This document shows, in pieces, positions 25,726-34,896 of a stretch of 64,000 nucleotides of DNA (position 1 is its first letter; each line of letters opens with the position of its first letter). The notes under the pieces are model-generated. The model was not told where the DNA came from, made no database searches, and was given only the letters and a program-made list of their open reading frames with translations. The stretch is from the NCBI GenBank assembly GCA_028280805.1, contig JANQLB010000090.1, forward strand, positions 54,485 through 118,484, given 5' to 3'. Source of the stretch: Tissierellales bacterium. Its GTDB lineage: Bacteria > Bacillota > Clostridia > Tissierellales > VENL01. Both the position numbers and the translations under genes were made by a program.

Positions 25726-26739
25726 ATGGAGGTGACAAAAATATTAACTAAATTTTATGAATCCATTAATAAACTGAATTCAGAATATATTAATGATATA
25801 AAAATAGATGAAAATCTAATTCTTTTTCAAACTATTTTATCTCAAAATGATAATTTTTTAAAAATTAATAATAAATGTATTTTTATTCTTAAAAGTTTAG
25901 GATTAGAATTAGAAATTAAGTCAGGTTTTTATTTTATACAAAAAAATAAAAAGTTATGTTTTAAAAAATTATGTAAAGGAGATATGATTTTATTAATAAA
26001 TGATATCTTACCATATGATTTTTTTATTAAAGATAATGTTAATGCCATAAAAATTTTAGTGTTAAGAATAAGTGGAGATAAAAATTTATTAATTACCGAT
26101 AATTTTACTAATGTTAATTTTAAAAAAAATGAAATCTGCATAAAAACAAAATGCGTAATGGTTGATGATAAAAAATACTTATATATTTATGCGACAGCAT
26201 TTGGGAATAAATTAAATAATATATTAGAATATGATGCTCATAAATTTTCTAATATTATTATTGATTTAAGGGAAAATTTTGGAGGTTCATTCAAAGAGAT
26301 GGTACAGTCCTTAAATTATTTTTTGAGAAAAAATACTACTTTTCTCACTTTACGCGGCAAAAACAATAAGTACTTCAAATATGCAACTCAACCTAAAGCT
26401 TTACGAGAGTTTAATCAAATACTGATACTTATTAGCCAACAGACAGTAAGTTCTGCTGAAATATTTGCTGCATATCTTCGACAAAATACAAACTCCATTT
26501 TAATTGGTGAAAAATCTTATGGGAAAAACATTATTCATAAAAATATGTCATTAGAAAATGGATATAATATAGCAGTACCTAAATATGAAGTAATATTAGA
26601 CGATAATATATTTAATTATGGTTTAATTCCAGATATAGTATTAAATGATGTAGATTTTTCACATTGTGATATTACGTATATTTTGTCATTACTTGAGAAA
26701 CAGGTACATAAAATTAATTTTCTTTTATCAAATAACTAA
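25726..26739 (+). CDS. S41-family leader peptidase of the RiPP cluster
   Basis: 337 residues. The C-terminal half is the S41 (CtpA/Tsp) peptidase core: IIIDLRENFGGSF, TVSSAEIFAAYLRQ with the likely nucleophile Ser242, and GEKSYGKNI with the Lys267 general base 25 residues on, the spacing known for Tsp. No signal peptide or PDZ domain is visible, so it probably works in the cytoplasm on the modified precursor. The start is unclear: the only ATG (25726) lies just before GGAGGTGA, and 8 nt after that site the frame reads ATA TTA, so a rare start codon is possible. Confidence 0.82.
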   Translation: MEVTKILTKFYESINKLNSEYINDIKIDENLILFQTILSQNDNFLKINNKCIFILKSLGLELEIKSGFYFIQKNKKLCFKKLCKGDMILLINDILPYDFFIKDNVNAIKILVLRISGDKNLLITDNFTNVNFKKNEICIKTKCVMVDDKKYLYIYATAFGNKLNNILEYDAHKFSNIIIDLRENFGGSFKEMVQSLNYFLRKNTTFLTLRGKNNKYFKYATQPKALREFNQILILISQQTVSSAEIFAAYLRQNTNSILIGEKSYGKNIIHKNMSLENGYNIAVPKYEVILDDNIFNYGLIPDIVLNDVDFSHCDITYILSLLEKQVHKINFLLSNN

Positions 26740-26764
26740 TATATTCTTAATTGGGGGAAATATA

Positions 26765-28351
26765 ATGAAACTATTAAAACAACATATTCCATTTGTAATA
26801 CTATTATTCTTTTTAATATTATTTAACGCAGTTGCTATTATGATGACTCCAATTTTGCTAAATCGATGGATTGCAAACGATAGTAATATTGGAATAAATC
26901 ATATAATAATTATAGCTGTATTTCTTTTATGTTCATATTTCATTCAGATTTTAATGGTATATTTAAGAGAACATTTTGCCCTAAATTTTAATATTAGTCA
27001 AGGTCTTCAGCTCATTAATAAAGTATTTGGATTATCTTATGATAACATTAATAATCAAGGACCTACTTATTTTTTAGAACGTATATCTATTAGTATAAAT
27101 AGTTTATACACTTACATTTCAGATGGTTTTGTTAAAATGTGTGCTAATATAATGATTGTATTTGCAGTAATTATATTAGTACTTACTTTTAATCCAATTT
27201 TGTCTCTTATACTTTTTGTTTTACTGCCATTTAACTACTTTGGATATAAAATGCTAAATAAAGAACTTCAAAAAAGATCAAAAATAATGCAGGAATCAAC
27301 ATCTAATGGGTGGAAAGACATAATAAATTTATGCCAGCAGACAGATTATATTAAACAGTTGAGTACAAGAGATGAACTTTATTTAACTATGAGAAATCAT
27401 TTTTCAAAAATTTACAGTTCTATGGCAAAAGTTAATAGCTTTGCTCAAAGCATAAGTGTTACTTTACGATCATTTAATGAATTGGCGAAAAATTTAATGA
27501 TTCTTTTATTAGCGTATGGAATTATTATTAAAGGAGATAATCCACTTTCTATTGTATTATTGAGCATAATTCTTCCTATATATTTTAATGCAATAAATGG
27601 AATAGTTGGAGCAAATCTGGCATCTCGAGAGTTGAAGAATAGTTATGAATTTATAAAATATCTTGAAAATAATCAAGAAGAAGATGGTGAAGAAATAATT
27701 TCTTCAATAGATCAAATAGAATTTAATATTAAAAATTTATCAGTGGGTGAACATATTATAAAATCAAATATTAATTCAATTTTTAAAAAGGGAGACATCA
27801 TTTCAGTTAATGGTGATTCAGGAACTGGAAAGTCAACTTTAATGAAATTACTACCAAAATTCAGAACATCTGATACTGTTTTTATTAATGGAATTGATAT
27901 TAGAAAAATAGAAAATAAAAGTCTTAGGAGTCGCTTAATTTATATGTCTCAGGATGTACCAATAGTTACAGGAACATTGAAGGAAAACTTATTTTTAGGT
28001 CGTACCGTTAATGAGGAAGAAATTATTCTGTTAAAAGACTTCCCATTACTGAGTTCTATTTTAACAAACAAATCTTTCGATACCGTAATAGAAGAAAATG
28101 GTGCAAATTTATCTGGAGGAGAAAAACAAAAAATTGCTTTAAGTAGAGTTATTTTTAGTGATTGTGATGTATTAGTTTTAGATGAAATTACAAGTAATAT
28201 AGATAAAGAAACAGCTGATGAAATTTATCAAACTATTACATCAATGAATAGCAATAAAATTATATTTATCATTTCTCATGATAAAATGCATCTTAAATAT
28301 TGCAATAAATCAATTGAATTAGATAAAGATACTGTAACATATATGAATTAA
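26765..28351 (+). CDS. ABC exporter, fused membrane and ATPase domains
   Basis: 528 residues from ATG at 26765 after GGGGG. Six transmembrane helices in the first 300 residues, then an ATPase with Walker A GDSGTGKST, signature LSGGEKQK, Walker B DVLVLDE and a D-loop/H-loop (IISHDK). This is the half-transporter form that dimerises to export peptides. No C39 peptidase domain is attached, consistent with a separate S41 peptidase. It is the last gene of the RiPP operon and is followed by a strong terminator. Confidence 0.9.
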   Translation: MKLLKQHIPFVILLFFLILFNAVAIMMTPILLNRWIANDSNIGINHIIIIAVFLLCSYFIQILMVYLREHFALNFNISQGLQLINKVFGLSYDNINNQGPTYFLERISISINSLYTYISDGFVKMCANIMIVFAVIILVLTFNPILSLILFVLLPFNYFGYKMLNKELQKRSKIMQESTSNGWKDIINLCQQTDYIKQLSTRDELYLTMRNHFSKIYSSMAKVNSFAQSISVTLRSFNELAKNLMILLLAYGIIIKGDNPLSIVLLSIILPIYFNAINGIVGANLASRELKNSYEFIKYLENNQEEDGEEIISSIDQIEFNIKNLSVGEHIIKSNINSIFKKGDIISVNGDSGTGKSTLMKLLPKFRTSDTVFINGIDIRKIENKSLRSRLIYMSQDVPIVTGTLKENLFLGRTVNEEEIILLKDFPLLSSILTNKSFDTVIEENGANLSGGEKQKIALSRVIFSDCDVLVLDEITSNIDKETADEIYQTITSMNSNKIIFIISHDKMHLKYCNKSIELDKDTVTYMN

Positions 28352-28392
28352 ATAGTTATCCAACAAACATTAAATTTTAATATTAATTTAGT

Positions 28393-28428
28393 AAAAGATA
28401 AAAGTATTTTGCTTTTATCTTTTTTTTA
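28393..28428 (+). terminator. Rho-independent terminator of the RiPP cluster
   Basis: AAAAGATAAAAG (28393-28404) pairs with CTTTTATCTTTT (28412-28423), followed by more T. Confidence 0.88.
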
Positions 28429-28502
28429 GTTTTTGTAACAAAAAACCTGAATATCAATACTTTAATATTGTAGGGAAATTGTTTCAGAAGGGAGGAATAA
28501 AT

Positions 28503-29483
28503 TTGCCACAACAGAGATTAGATTGTGTAGATGTTGGCAGCGAATTTTGTCCATGTTACTTGGCAGAAACTAATGAGTGCATAACTTGTTCGCATTTACA
28601 AGGGAAAGACTTTTGCGATTGCCATTGGAGAGGTATATGTATCTATCAGGAGTATGCCATGAATGGTTATAAAAGTAAGATGAGCAGACAGATTTTTAAC
28701 AGCCAAATTGTTGAAAAGATAAGAATAAGCGACAACTGTGTGATTATAAAGCTAAAAGTTACAAAAACATTAGCTAGGCAGCTAAAAGAACCTGGTGCTT
28801 ATGTTTTTCTGAGAAATAATGATATGAAGCACTATTTTGATGCCCCAATGTCAATTATGGATACTGATGAACAGAATGGATATATCTATATAGCTTATCA
28901 AATACTAGGTTCTAAAACTAAAATGCTTGACAAGGCCAGTAAAGAAATTATTGTAAGAGGACCTTATTGGAACGGGTTATTAGGAAAAAGGTATTTAAAA
29001 GCTGTGAAAAATGAAAATTGTTTAGTAATTGCAAGAGGTATAGCTCAAGCTCCTGCTAATCTTGTTATTAAAAAACTGCTTTACAATAATAATAAAGTGA
29101 CGTTTATTGTTGATAGGGGAGCAATAGAAAAAGTAATAATTACAGATTTTATAAAAGATTTAAATTCTGAAAATCTTATTATTATACAAGAAGATATAAA
29201 ATCAGATAGAGGAAAATCATTAATAAAAAATAATCTGCAAACTGAAAATGTTAAACTTGTATTTAGCGGTGGATCAGATGTAACTCATGCTTATATAATT
29301 GGATTAATAGATCAAAAAAACCTTAATCCTTATATAGTAGCTACAAATAATAATGAATTTTGCTGTGGTGAAGGTGTATGCGGATCATGTTCAACGTTTT
29401 TGAAAAACGGAAAATCAGTTAAAACATGTAAGACTCAAATTAATATAAGAGAAGCAATAGAAGGGAGGATTATAAGTGACTAA
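28503..29483 (+). CDS. PyrK-like flavin/iron-sulfur reductase with Cys-rich N-terminus
   Basis: 326 residues from TTG after GGGAGGA. Eight Cys fall in the first 46 residues (at 8, 16, 18, 26, 29, 38, 40, 46), enough for an extra metal or iron-sulfur site. The rest follows ferredoxin reductase/PyrK order: FAD-binding beta barrel (PGAYVFLRN, APMSIMD), NAD-type domain (ARGIAQAPANLVIKKL) and the C-terminal [2Fe-2S] motif CCGEGVCGSC with a later Cys. It overlaps the next oxidoreductase by 8 nt, so the two likely form an electron-transfer complex. The substrate is unknown. Confidence 0.75.
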   Translation: MPQQRLDCVDVGSEFCPCYLAETNECITCSHLQGKDFCDCHWRGICIYQEYAMNGYKSKMSRQIFNSQIVEKIRISDNCVIIKLKVTKTLARQLKEPGAYVFLRNNDMKHYFDAPMSIMDTDEQNGYIYIAYQILGSKTKMLDKASKEIIVRGPYWNGLLGKRYLKAVKNENCLVIARGIAQAPANLVIKKLLYNNNKVTFIVDRGAIEKVIITDFIKDLNSENLIIIQEDIKSDRGKSLIKNNLQTENVKLVFSGGSDVTHAYIIGLIDQKNLNPYIVATNNNEFCCGEGVCGSCSTFLKNGKSVKTCKTQINIREAIEGRIISD

Positions 29484-30756
29484 AGTAGTAATAATAGGAG
29501 GAGGTTGGGCTGGCAGTGCAGCAGCCATATCTGCAAAAAAAGCCGGAGCTGAAGTTATACTGATTGAAAAAACCGATATGCTGATTGGACTGGGGAACGT
29601 AGGAGGAATTATGAGAAATAACGGTAGATTCACAGCAGCCGCAGAAAATACTCTCTTAGGTGCTGGGGAATTGTTTAATATAACCGATGAAGCATCAAGA
29701 CACACAAATATAGACTTTCCCGGTCATAAGCATGCAGCCTTATACGATGTTGCAAAAGTAGAGCCTATGGTAAGAAGATTACTTAAAAAAATGGATATAG
29801 AAGTTCTTCTTCAAAATAGGGCAGTAGATGTTATAAAAAAAGGAGATAATATAGAAGGAATTGTTTTATCAGATGAAAGTGTAATTAATGGAGATGTATT
29901 TATTGAAACTACAGGATCTACCGGACCTATGGGAAATTGTCTAAAGTATGGTAATGGTTGTTCTATGTGTATTTTAAGATGTCCTTCCTTTGGTCCTCGA
30001 ATCAGTATAAGTCAAAGAGCTGGAGTTGAAGACATTTTAGGTCAAAGAGGAGATGAAGCATATGGAGCTTTTAGTGGTTCTTGTAAACTAAATAAAGAAT
30101 CATTGAGTGAAGAAATCCGAGATGAGCTGGAAAAAACTGGTGTTTGCATACTTCCTGTGCCTAAGGAAGATGTAAAATTAGATAAACTAGATATGAAGGT
30201 GTGTCAGCAGTATGCTTTAAAAGAATTTGCTGAAAATATTATACTCTTGGACACTGGTCATGCTAAACTTATGACTCCATTCTACCCTTTAGAAAAACTT
30301 CGTAAAATTAAAGGTTTAGAGAATGCAAGGTACGAAGATCCTTATTCAGGTGGACTAGGAAATTCTATAAGATACTTGTCAATTGCTCCTAGAAGTAATT
30401 CTATGAAGGTAGATGGTTTAAACAATTTACTTTGTGCCGGAGAAAAATCCGGATTATTTGTAGGTCATACGGAAGCTATAGTTACAGGAACTTTAGCAGG
30501 CCATAATAGTGTAAGATTAAGCCTTGGTATCCCATTACTAGAATTACCAAGAAATTTAGCAATCGGAGATATTATATCCTATGCAAATGAACAAATTGAC
30601 ACTAAAGAAGGGTTAAAGAAAAGATATACCTTTGCAGGTTCTGAATACTTCCAGAGAATGAATGATATAGGACTATATATTATTGACAATGAAAAAATCA
30701 AACGTAAAATTCAGCGTATAGATCTATTAGATATTTATAATGAAAAACTTATATAA
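29476..30756 (+). CDS. FAD-dependent oxidoreductase, GidA/TrmFO-like
   Basis: 426 residues from GTG after GGGAGGA. N-terminal dinucleotide-binding motif VVIIGGGWAGSAAAISAKK, then GLGNVGGIMRNNGRFTAAAE, and a C-terminal LLCAGEKSGLFVGHTEAIVTG, which together recall the GidA/TrmFO flavoprotein superfamily, though it is not the tRNA enzyme itself. A CSMCILRCPS segment (about 160-170) could bind a cluster. Coupled by overlap to the PyrK-like gene, which would pass NAD(P)H electrons to it. Function not known; the pair recurs in clostridia. Confidence 0.75.
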   Translation: MTKVVIIGGGWAGSAAAISAKKAGAEVILIEKTDMLIGLGNVGGIMRNNGRFTAAAENTLLGAGELFNITDEASRHTNIDFPGHKHAALYDVAKVEPMVRRLLKKMDIEVLLQNRAVDVIKKGDNIEGIVLSDESVINGDVFIETTGSTGPMGNCLKYGNGCSMCILRCPSFGPRISISQRAGVEDILGQRGDEAYGAFSGSCKLNKESLSEEIRDELEKTGVCILPVPKEDVKLDKLDMKVCQQYALKEFAENIILLDTGHAKLMTPFYPLEKLRKIKGLENARYEDPYSGGLGNSIRYLSIAPRSNSMKVDGLNNLLCAGEKSGLFVGHTEAIVTGTLAGHNSVRLSLGIPLLELPRNLAIGDIISYANEQIDTKEGLKKRYTFAGSEYFQRMNDIGLYIIDNEKIKRKIQRIDLLDIYNEKLI

Positions 30757-30845
30757 ACTACAGCAAAAATAAATATAATACCTTATTAAACTTTAACTAA
30801 AAATAAGTTATAATGATTATATAGTTGTGAAGGTGGGATTTACAA

Positions 30846-31559
30846 ATGAGATTACAAAAATACATGGCTAGATGCGGTATAGCTTCTAGAAGAAAATGTG
30901 AAGAGATTATTATACAAAATAGAGTAAAAGTTAATGGAGCAGTTATTAATGAATTAGGAGCTAAAATAGACCCTGATAACGATATAATAGAGGTCGATAA
31001 TACAATCATAAAAATTGAAAATCAAAACATTTATGTTGTATTAAATAAACCTGTAGGATATGTTACGACTGTGTCAGATGAATTTAAGAGACCAACAGTG
31101 ATAGATTTAGTTTCTAACATTGAACAAAGAATTTACCCTGTTGGTAGATTAGATTATGATACATCAGGATTATTATTACTAACCAATGATGGTAATTTAA
31201 CTTATAAGTTCACGCATCCAAGTCACGAGATTATAAAAACATATATTGCTAAAATTAAAGGGAAACCATCTTTACAAGCATTAGAGAATTTTAGAAATGG
31301 ATTAAAAATTGATGGATATACTACTGCTAAAGCAAGTATTAAAATCCTTAAATCTTATACCTATTCTTCTATAGTAGAGATTAAGATACATGAGGGTAGA
31401 AACCGTCAAATTAGAAAGATGTGCGAAAAAATAGGCAATCCTGTTATTGATTTAAAGAGAACAGCTATGGGTATAATACAACTAGGTAATTTGAAAGAAG
31501 GAAAATGGAGATACGTATCAGATAGAGAGTTAAAGTATTTAAAGAAAAACCAGCTTTAA
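30846..31559 (+). CDS. rluB: Pseudouridine synthase RluB
   Basis: 237 residues: an S4 RNA-binding domain (MRLQKYMARCGIASRRKCEE) and the RsuA/RluB catalytic domain with GRLDYDTSGLLLLTNDG carrying the catalytic Asp, and the C-terminal HEGRNRQIRKMCE. It isomerises a uridine of 23S rRNA helix 90. It lies downstream of the scpAB-dacB block as in Bacillus, with the RiPP and oxidoreductase genes in between. Confidence 0.92.
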   Translation: MRLQKYMARCGIASRRKCEEIIIQNRVKVNGAVINELGAKIDPDNDIIEVDNTIIKIENQNIYVVLNKPVGYVTTVSDEFKRPTVIDLVSNIEQRIYPVGRLDYDTSGLLLLTNDGNLTYKFTHPSHEIIKTYIAKIKGKPSLQALENFRNGLKIDGYTTAKASIKILKSYTYSSIVEIKIHEGRNRQIRKMCEKIGNPVIDLKRTAMGIIQLGNLKEGKWRYVSDRELKYLKKNQL

Positions 31560-31560
31560 C

Positions 31561-31597
31561 AAAATCATTATGGACATTTCCATAATGGTTTTTCTTT
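31561..31597 (+). terminator. Rho-independent terminator
   Basis: AAAATCATTATGGA (31561-31574) pairs with TCCATAATGGTTTT (31579-31592), 14 bp with one G-U, followed by TCTTTTTA. Confidence 0.88.
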
Positions 31598-31632
31598 TTA
31601 AAACTATCGGACAAAGTAAGGAGGAAATAATA

Positions 31633-32082
31633 ATGATTTCTGGTAGAGTCATTAAAAGTTATGATAATTTAGAAGCAGTTAATAAAATACTTATTTCTAA
31701 TTCTATTGAAAAAATAACTGGATTAGAAAATAATAACATTATTTATATTCTTAGTGAAAATGATAAAATAGTAGGTGTAAGCAGAGTTGAAAAACATGAT
31801 ACTTATGGTATTCTTAAATATATAATTGTTTCAGAAGGTTATAGAGGTCAGAAGTTTGGTGATGGACTTTTAAGGTCAGCTTTTAATTATTGCTTAAGAA
31901 ACGGAATCAAAGATATATATTATCATGAGAAAAATTCTTTTTTAATCTCAATTGGATTTAAGTCAATTTTACCTAATACAACACCTAAAATAATAAAAGA
32001 AAAAATACCTTATGATGAAATTATTAAATGTAACTTAGAGGAGTTTTTTTCAAAAAATTGCAAATCTAAAGGCAGGGATTAA
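31633..32082 (+). CDS. GNAT-family N-acetyltransferase
   Basis: 149 residues from the ATG at 31633 after TAAGGAGGA; the longer frame upstream runs through the rluB terminator. GNAT features: KIVGVSRVE (strand before the CoA site), IIVSEGYRGQKFGDGLL (the R/QxxGxG/A acetyl-CoA loop) and a C-terminal ISIGFKSI. The substrate cannot be told. The mnmM gene starts right after its stop. Confidence 0.82.
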   Translation: MISGRVIKSYDNLEAVNKILISNSIEKITGLENNNIIYILSENDKIVGVSRVEKHDTYGILKYIIVSEGYRGQKFGDGLLRSAFNYCLRNGIKDIYYHEKNSFLISIGFKSILPNTTPKIIKEKIPYDEIIKCNLEEFFSKNCKSKGRD

Positions 32083-32655
32083 ATGAAAAGTAAATTTTTC
32101 AATAAAGCTACAGATATAGCTAAATACATTATAAGAGAAAGTGTAAAAGATGGTGACATTGTTATAGATGCTACGGCAGGAAATGGTAATGATACCGCTT
32201 TTTTAGCTGATCAAGTAGGAGTAAACGGTAAAGTTTTTGCATTTGATATTCAAGATATGGCGATTCAAAATACGAGAAAAAAGTTACAAGAACTAAATTT
32301 AATTAATAGAGTAACTTTAATAGAAGACGGCCATGAGAACATAGATTTTTATGTTAAAAATGAAGTTAATTTAATAATTTTTAACCTTGGATATCTTCCA
32401 AAAGGAGACCATAAGATAATTACTAAGTCAGAAACTACAATTATTGCTTTAAAAAAAGGCTTGGAATTGCTTAGTAAAAATGGTATCCTACTTGTAGTTA
32501 TATATTCAGGTCATGAAGGAGGAAAAGAAGAAAGTATTGAAGTTGAGAATCTTCTAAGTAGTTTAGACCAAAGAGAGTATAATACCATAAAAATTGACTT
32601 TATTAATCAAAAAAATAAGCCTCCGGTGCTTATTGGTGTTGAAAAGAAAGGATAG
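32083..32655 (+). CDS. mnmM: tRNA methyltransferase MnmM (YtqB family)
   Basis: 190 residues, class I SAM methyltransferase: motif I VIDATAGNGNDTAFLA, then FAFDIQ, VNLIIFNLGYLPKGDH (motif IV, N-L-G-Y) and HEGGKEES near the end, which is the YtqB pattern. YtqB/MnmM methylates nm5(s2)U to mnm5(s2)U at tRNA wobble position 34 in Bacillus. It is immediately downstream of the acetyltransferase with no gap and the next gene starts 13 bp after it. Confidence 0.85.
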   Translation: MKSKFFNKATDIAKYIIRESVKDGDIVIDATAGNGNDTAFLADQVGVNGKVFAFDIQDMAIQNTRKKLQELNLINRVTLIEDGHENIDFYVKNEVNLIIFNLGYLPKGDHKIITKSETTIIALKKGLELLSKNGILLVVIYSGHEGGKEESIEVENLLSSLDQREYNTIKIDFINQKNKPPVLIGVEKKG

Positions 32656-32668
32656 GAGAGTGTTTAAT

Positions 32669-34066
32669 ATGTCTAAGATTAAAGTAACAGAAACAGTGCT
32701 AAGAGATGGTCATCAATCTCTTATCGCAACAAGAATGAAAACTGAAGAAATGCTTCCCATTCTCGAAAAACTTGATCAGGTAGGTTATCATTCGTTAGAA
32801 GTATGGGGAGGAGCTACATTTGATGCGTGTATAAGATTTTTAAATGAAGACCCTTGGGAAAGACTAAGAATAATAAGAAAAAACGTTAAAAATACCAAAC
32901 TGCAAATGCTTTTAAGAGGTCAGAATCTATTAGGATATAAGAATTATTCCGATGATGTCGTTGAAGAATTTATAAAAAGGGCTATAAGTAATGGTATAGA
33001 CATTATTAGAATGTTTGATGCACTAAATGATATTAGAAATCTTAAAACTTCTATAAGAGCTACAAAAGAAGCCGGAGGTCATGCACAAACTTCTATTTCT
33101 TATACAGTCAGCCCTGTGCATAATGTTGATTATTATGTAAGCGTTGCAAAAGAGATGGAAAATGAAGGAGCTGATTCTATCTGTATTAAAGATATGTCAG
33201 GAATTCTGCTTCCATATGAGGCTGTAGAAATGGTTAAGAGAATAAAAGAAGCAGTAAATATTCCTTTACAGATACATTCTCATTTTACAAGCGGTGTAGC
33301 TAACCAGACATATATGAAAGCTGTTGAAGCTGGTGTTGATATTATTGATACTGCATTATCTCCTTTTGGTAATGGAACCAGTCAGCCTTCAACAGAACCT
33401 ATGGTTGCATCTTTACAAAATTCTCCATATGATACTGGTCTTGATTTAGGACTATTAAATGAAATTGCTGAATACTTTAGACCTATTAAAGAAAAATATA
33501 TGAAAGAAGGAATTTTAAATCCTAAAGTACTTAGTGTAGATGCAAAAGCTTTAATTTATCAAGTCCCCGGCGGTATGCTTTCAAACCTTGTTTCTCAATT
33601 AGAACAGCAGCGTTCAATGGATAAGTATGAAAAGGTGTTAGAAGAAGTTCCAAAAGTAAGAGAAGACTTAGGATACCCTCCTTTAGTTACGCCTATGAGT
33701 CAAATGGTTGGTACACAAGCTGTGTTTAACGTTATATTAGGTGAAAGATATAAAATGGTTCCTTCTGAAATTAAAAATTATGTTAAAGGGCTATATGGAA
33801 AACCTACAGTTCCTATTTCACAAGAGATTAAAGAAAAAATTATTGGAAATGAAGAAGTTTATACAGGACGACCAGCAGACTTACTAGAACCTGAGCTTAA
33901 TAAACTTAAAAATGAGATTAAGGAATATATTGAACAAGAGGAAGATGTTTTATCCTATGCCTTATTCCCTCAAGTAGCCCTTAGATATTTTCAATACAGA
34001 CAAGCCGAAAAATATAAAATTGATGCTTCACTCCTAAATAGTGAAGAAAAAACATATCCTATATAA
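32669..34066 (+). CDS. oadA: Pyruvate/oxaloacetate carboxyltransferase subunit
   Basis: 465 residues from ATG after AGGAGAG. The carboxyltransferase TIM barrel is complete (TETVLRDGHQSL, RMFDALND, ADSICIKDMSG with the carbamylated-type Lys, IHSHFTSG with metal ligands) plus the conserved C-terminal PYC/OadA region (PGGMLSNL). There is no biotinyl domain (no MKM), so a partner carrying biotin must be encoded elsewhere. It either feeds oxaloacetate formation from pyruvate or the reverse Na+-pumping decarboxylation; the window has no oadB to decide. Confidence 0.88.
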   Translation: MSKIKVTETVLRDGHQSLIATRMKTEEMLPILEKLDQVGYHSLEVWGGATFDACIRFLNEDPWERLRIIRKNVKNTKLQMLLRGQNLLGYKNYSDDVVEEFIKRAISNGIDIIRMFDALNDIRNLKTSIRATKEAGGHAQTSISYTVSPVHNVDYYVSVAKEMENEGADSICIKDMSGILLPYEAVEMVKRIKEAVNIPLQIHSHFTSGVANQTYMKAVEAGVDIIDTALSPFGNGTSQPSTEPMVASLQNSPYDTGLDLGLLNEIAEYFRPIKEKYMKEGILNPKVLSVDAKALIYQVPGGMLSNLVSQLEQQRSMDKYEKVLEEVPKVREDLGYPPLVTPMSQMVGTQAVFNVILGERYKMVPSEIKNYVKGLYGKPTVPISQEIKEKIIGNEEVYTGRPADLLEPELNKLKNEIKEYIEQEEDVLSYALFPQVALRYFQYRQAEKYKIDASLLNSEEKTYPI

Positions 34067-34080
34067 TTATAATAAATATT

Positions 34081-34110
34081 AAAGGACTCCCGTTAAAAGG
34101 AGTCCTTTTT
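34081..34110. terminator. Bidirectional terminator
   Basis: AAAGGACTCC pairs with GGAGTCCTTT (10 bp, loop 8) with T run on the + side and A run on the other. It lies between the converging oadA and the minus-strand gene at 34118. Confidence 0.88.
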
Positions 34111-34117
34111 ACATTTA

Positions 34118-34819
34118 CTATGTATTCACAATAGTTTTAAGCTTTAAATCTTTATTATTTACTTGTTCATAATTACACCTTGAATGAAGAAATATAGTTG
34201 AAGGTCTATTACTGATATACTGAATTTTCTTTACTTGAGAATTATCTTTTATAGGTTCTCCACATTTAAGACATACGTAATTTGACTTTGAAACATTATC
34301 TATAGATAGCTTTGTTTCTAAATGTCCGTATTTTACCCAGCTTTTCCATCCTGTTTTACATACATTAACACGATTTTCATAGTCAGCATACACCCATTTT
34401 AAAAGAGTATGAAAATGAAACGGATACTTTGTATATCTAATATATTCCTTAGGTAATCCTAGAGATATAGTATATTGTTCAAACGTTTCCTCAATAACAG
34501 TTTGTAAAGGCTCTCCAATCTTTACACTTTGAAATGCATAGTTCTTTTTAGTAAACCATTTTCTCAGCCTATCAAACATATAACCTCTACATACTTCAAT
34601 AAGTTCATCTTTTTTATAGTTTAGTTTTTCTAATAATCTTTTTACAATTTCTATAACATAATCTAGATAATCCTTAGTTATAAAATGTTTTTCGGAATAA
34701 TATTTAATTGGAATAATTTCATAAAAAAATTCTTTAGTTTCAACTCTCATTGCTCCAATACATGTTCCTCCAACTAAACTTCCGCTGCCTGCATCATCTA
34801 TTTGAATCAAATATATCAC
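34118..34819 (-). CDS. Unknown protein with possible RNase H-like start and Zn ribbon
   Basis: 233 residues. The N-terminus YLIQIDDAGSGSLVGGTCIG resembles the first strand and acidic turn of RNase H-fold enzymes (compare DEAGRGP of RNase HII), and the C-terminus has CLKCGEPI plus a later HSRC, a possible zinc-binding pair. Between them are predicted helices (DYLDYVIEIVKRLLEKL). I do not recognise a named family, although such proteins occur in clostridia. It is the only minus-strand gene for 40 kb, with its own terminator. A nuclease role is only a suggestion. Confidence 0.72.
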   Translation of the reverse strand: MIYLIQIDDAGSGSLVGGTCIGAMRVETKEFFYEIIPIKYYSEKHFITKDYLDYVIEIVKRLLEKLNYKKDELIEVCRGYMFDRLRKWFTKKNYAFQSVKIGEPLQTVIEETFEQYTISLGLPKEYIRYTKYPFHFHTLLKWVYADYENRVNVCKTGWKSWVKYGHLETKLSIDNVSKSNYVCLKCGEPIKDNSQVKKIQYISNRPSTIFLHSRCNYEQVNNKDLKLKTIVNT

Positions 34820-34896
34820 TCCTATGTTTACAACTATAATTAAATATAATAATATTATTTACTATAAGGAATAAATATATTAAGGGAGTGGTGGAT

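Noticed and set aside
26666..26764. N-terminal extension of the ABC exporter
   Set aside because: It overlaps the S41 gene end, and the ATG at 26765 follows GGGGG with the correct spacing.
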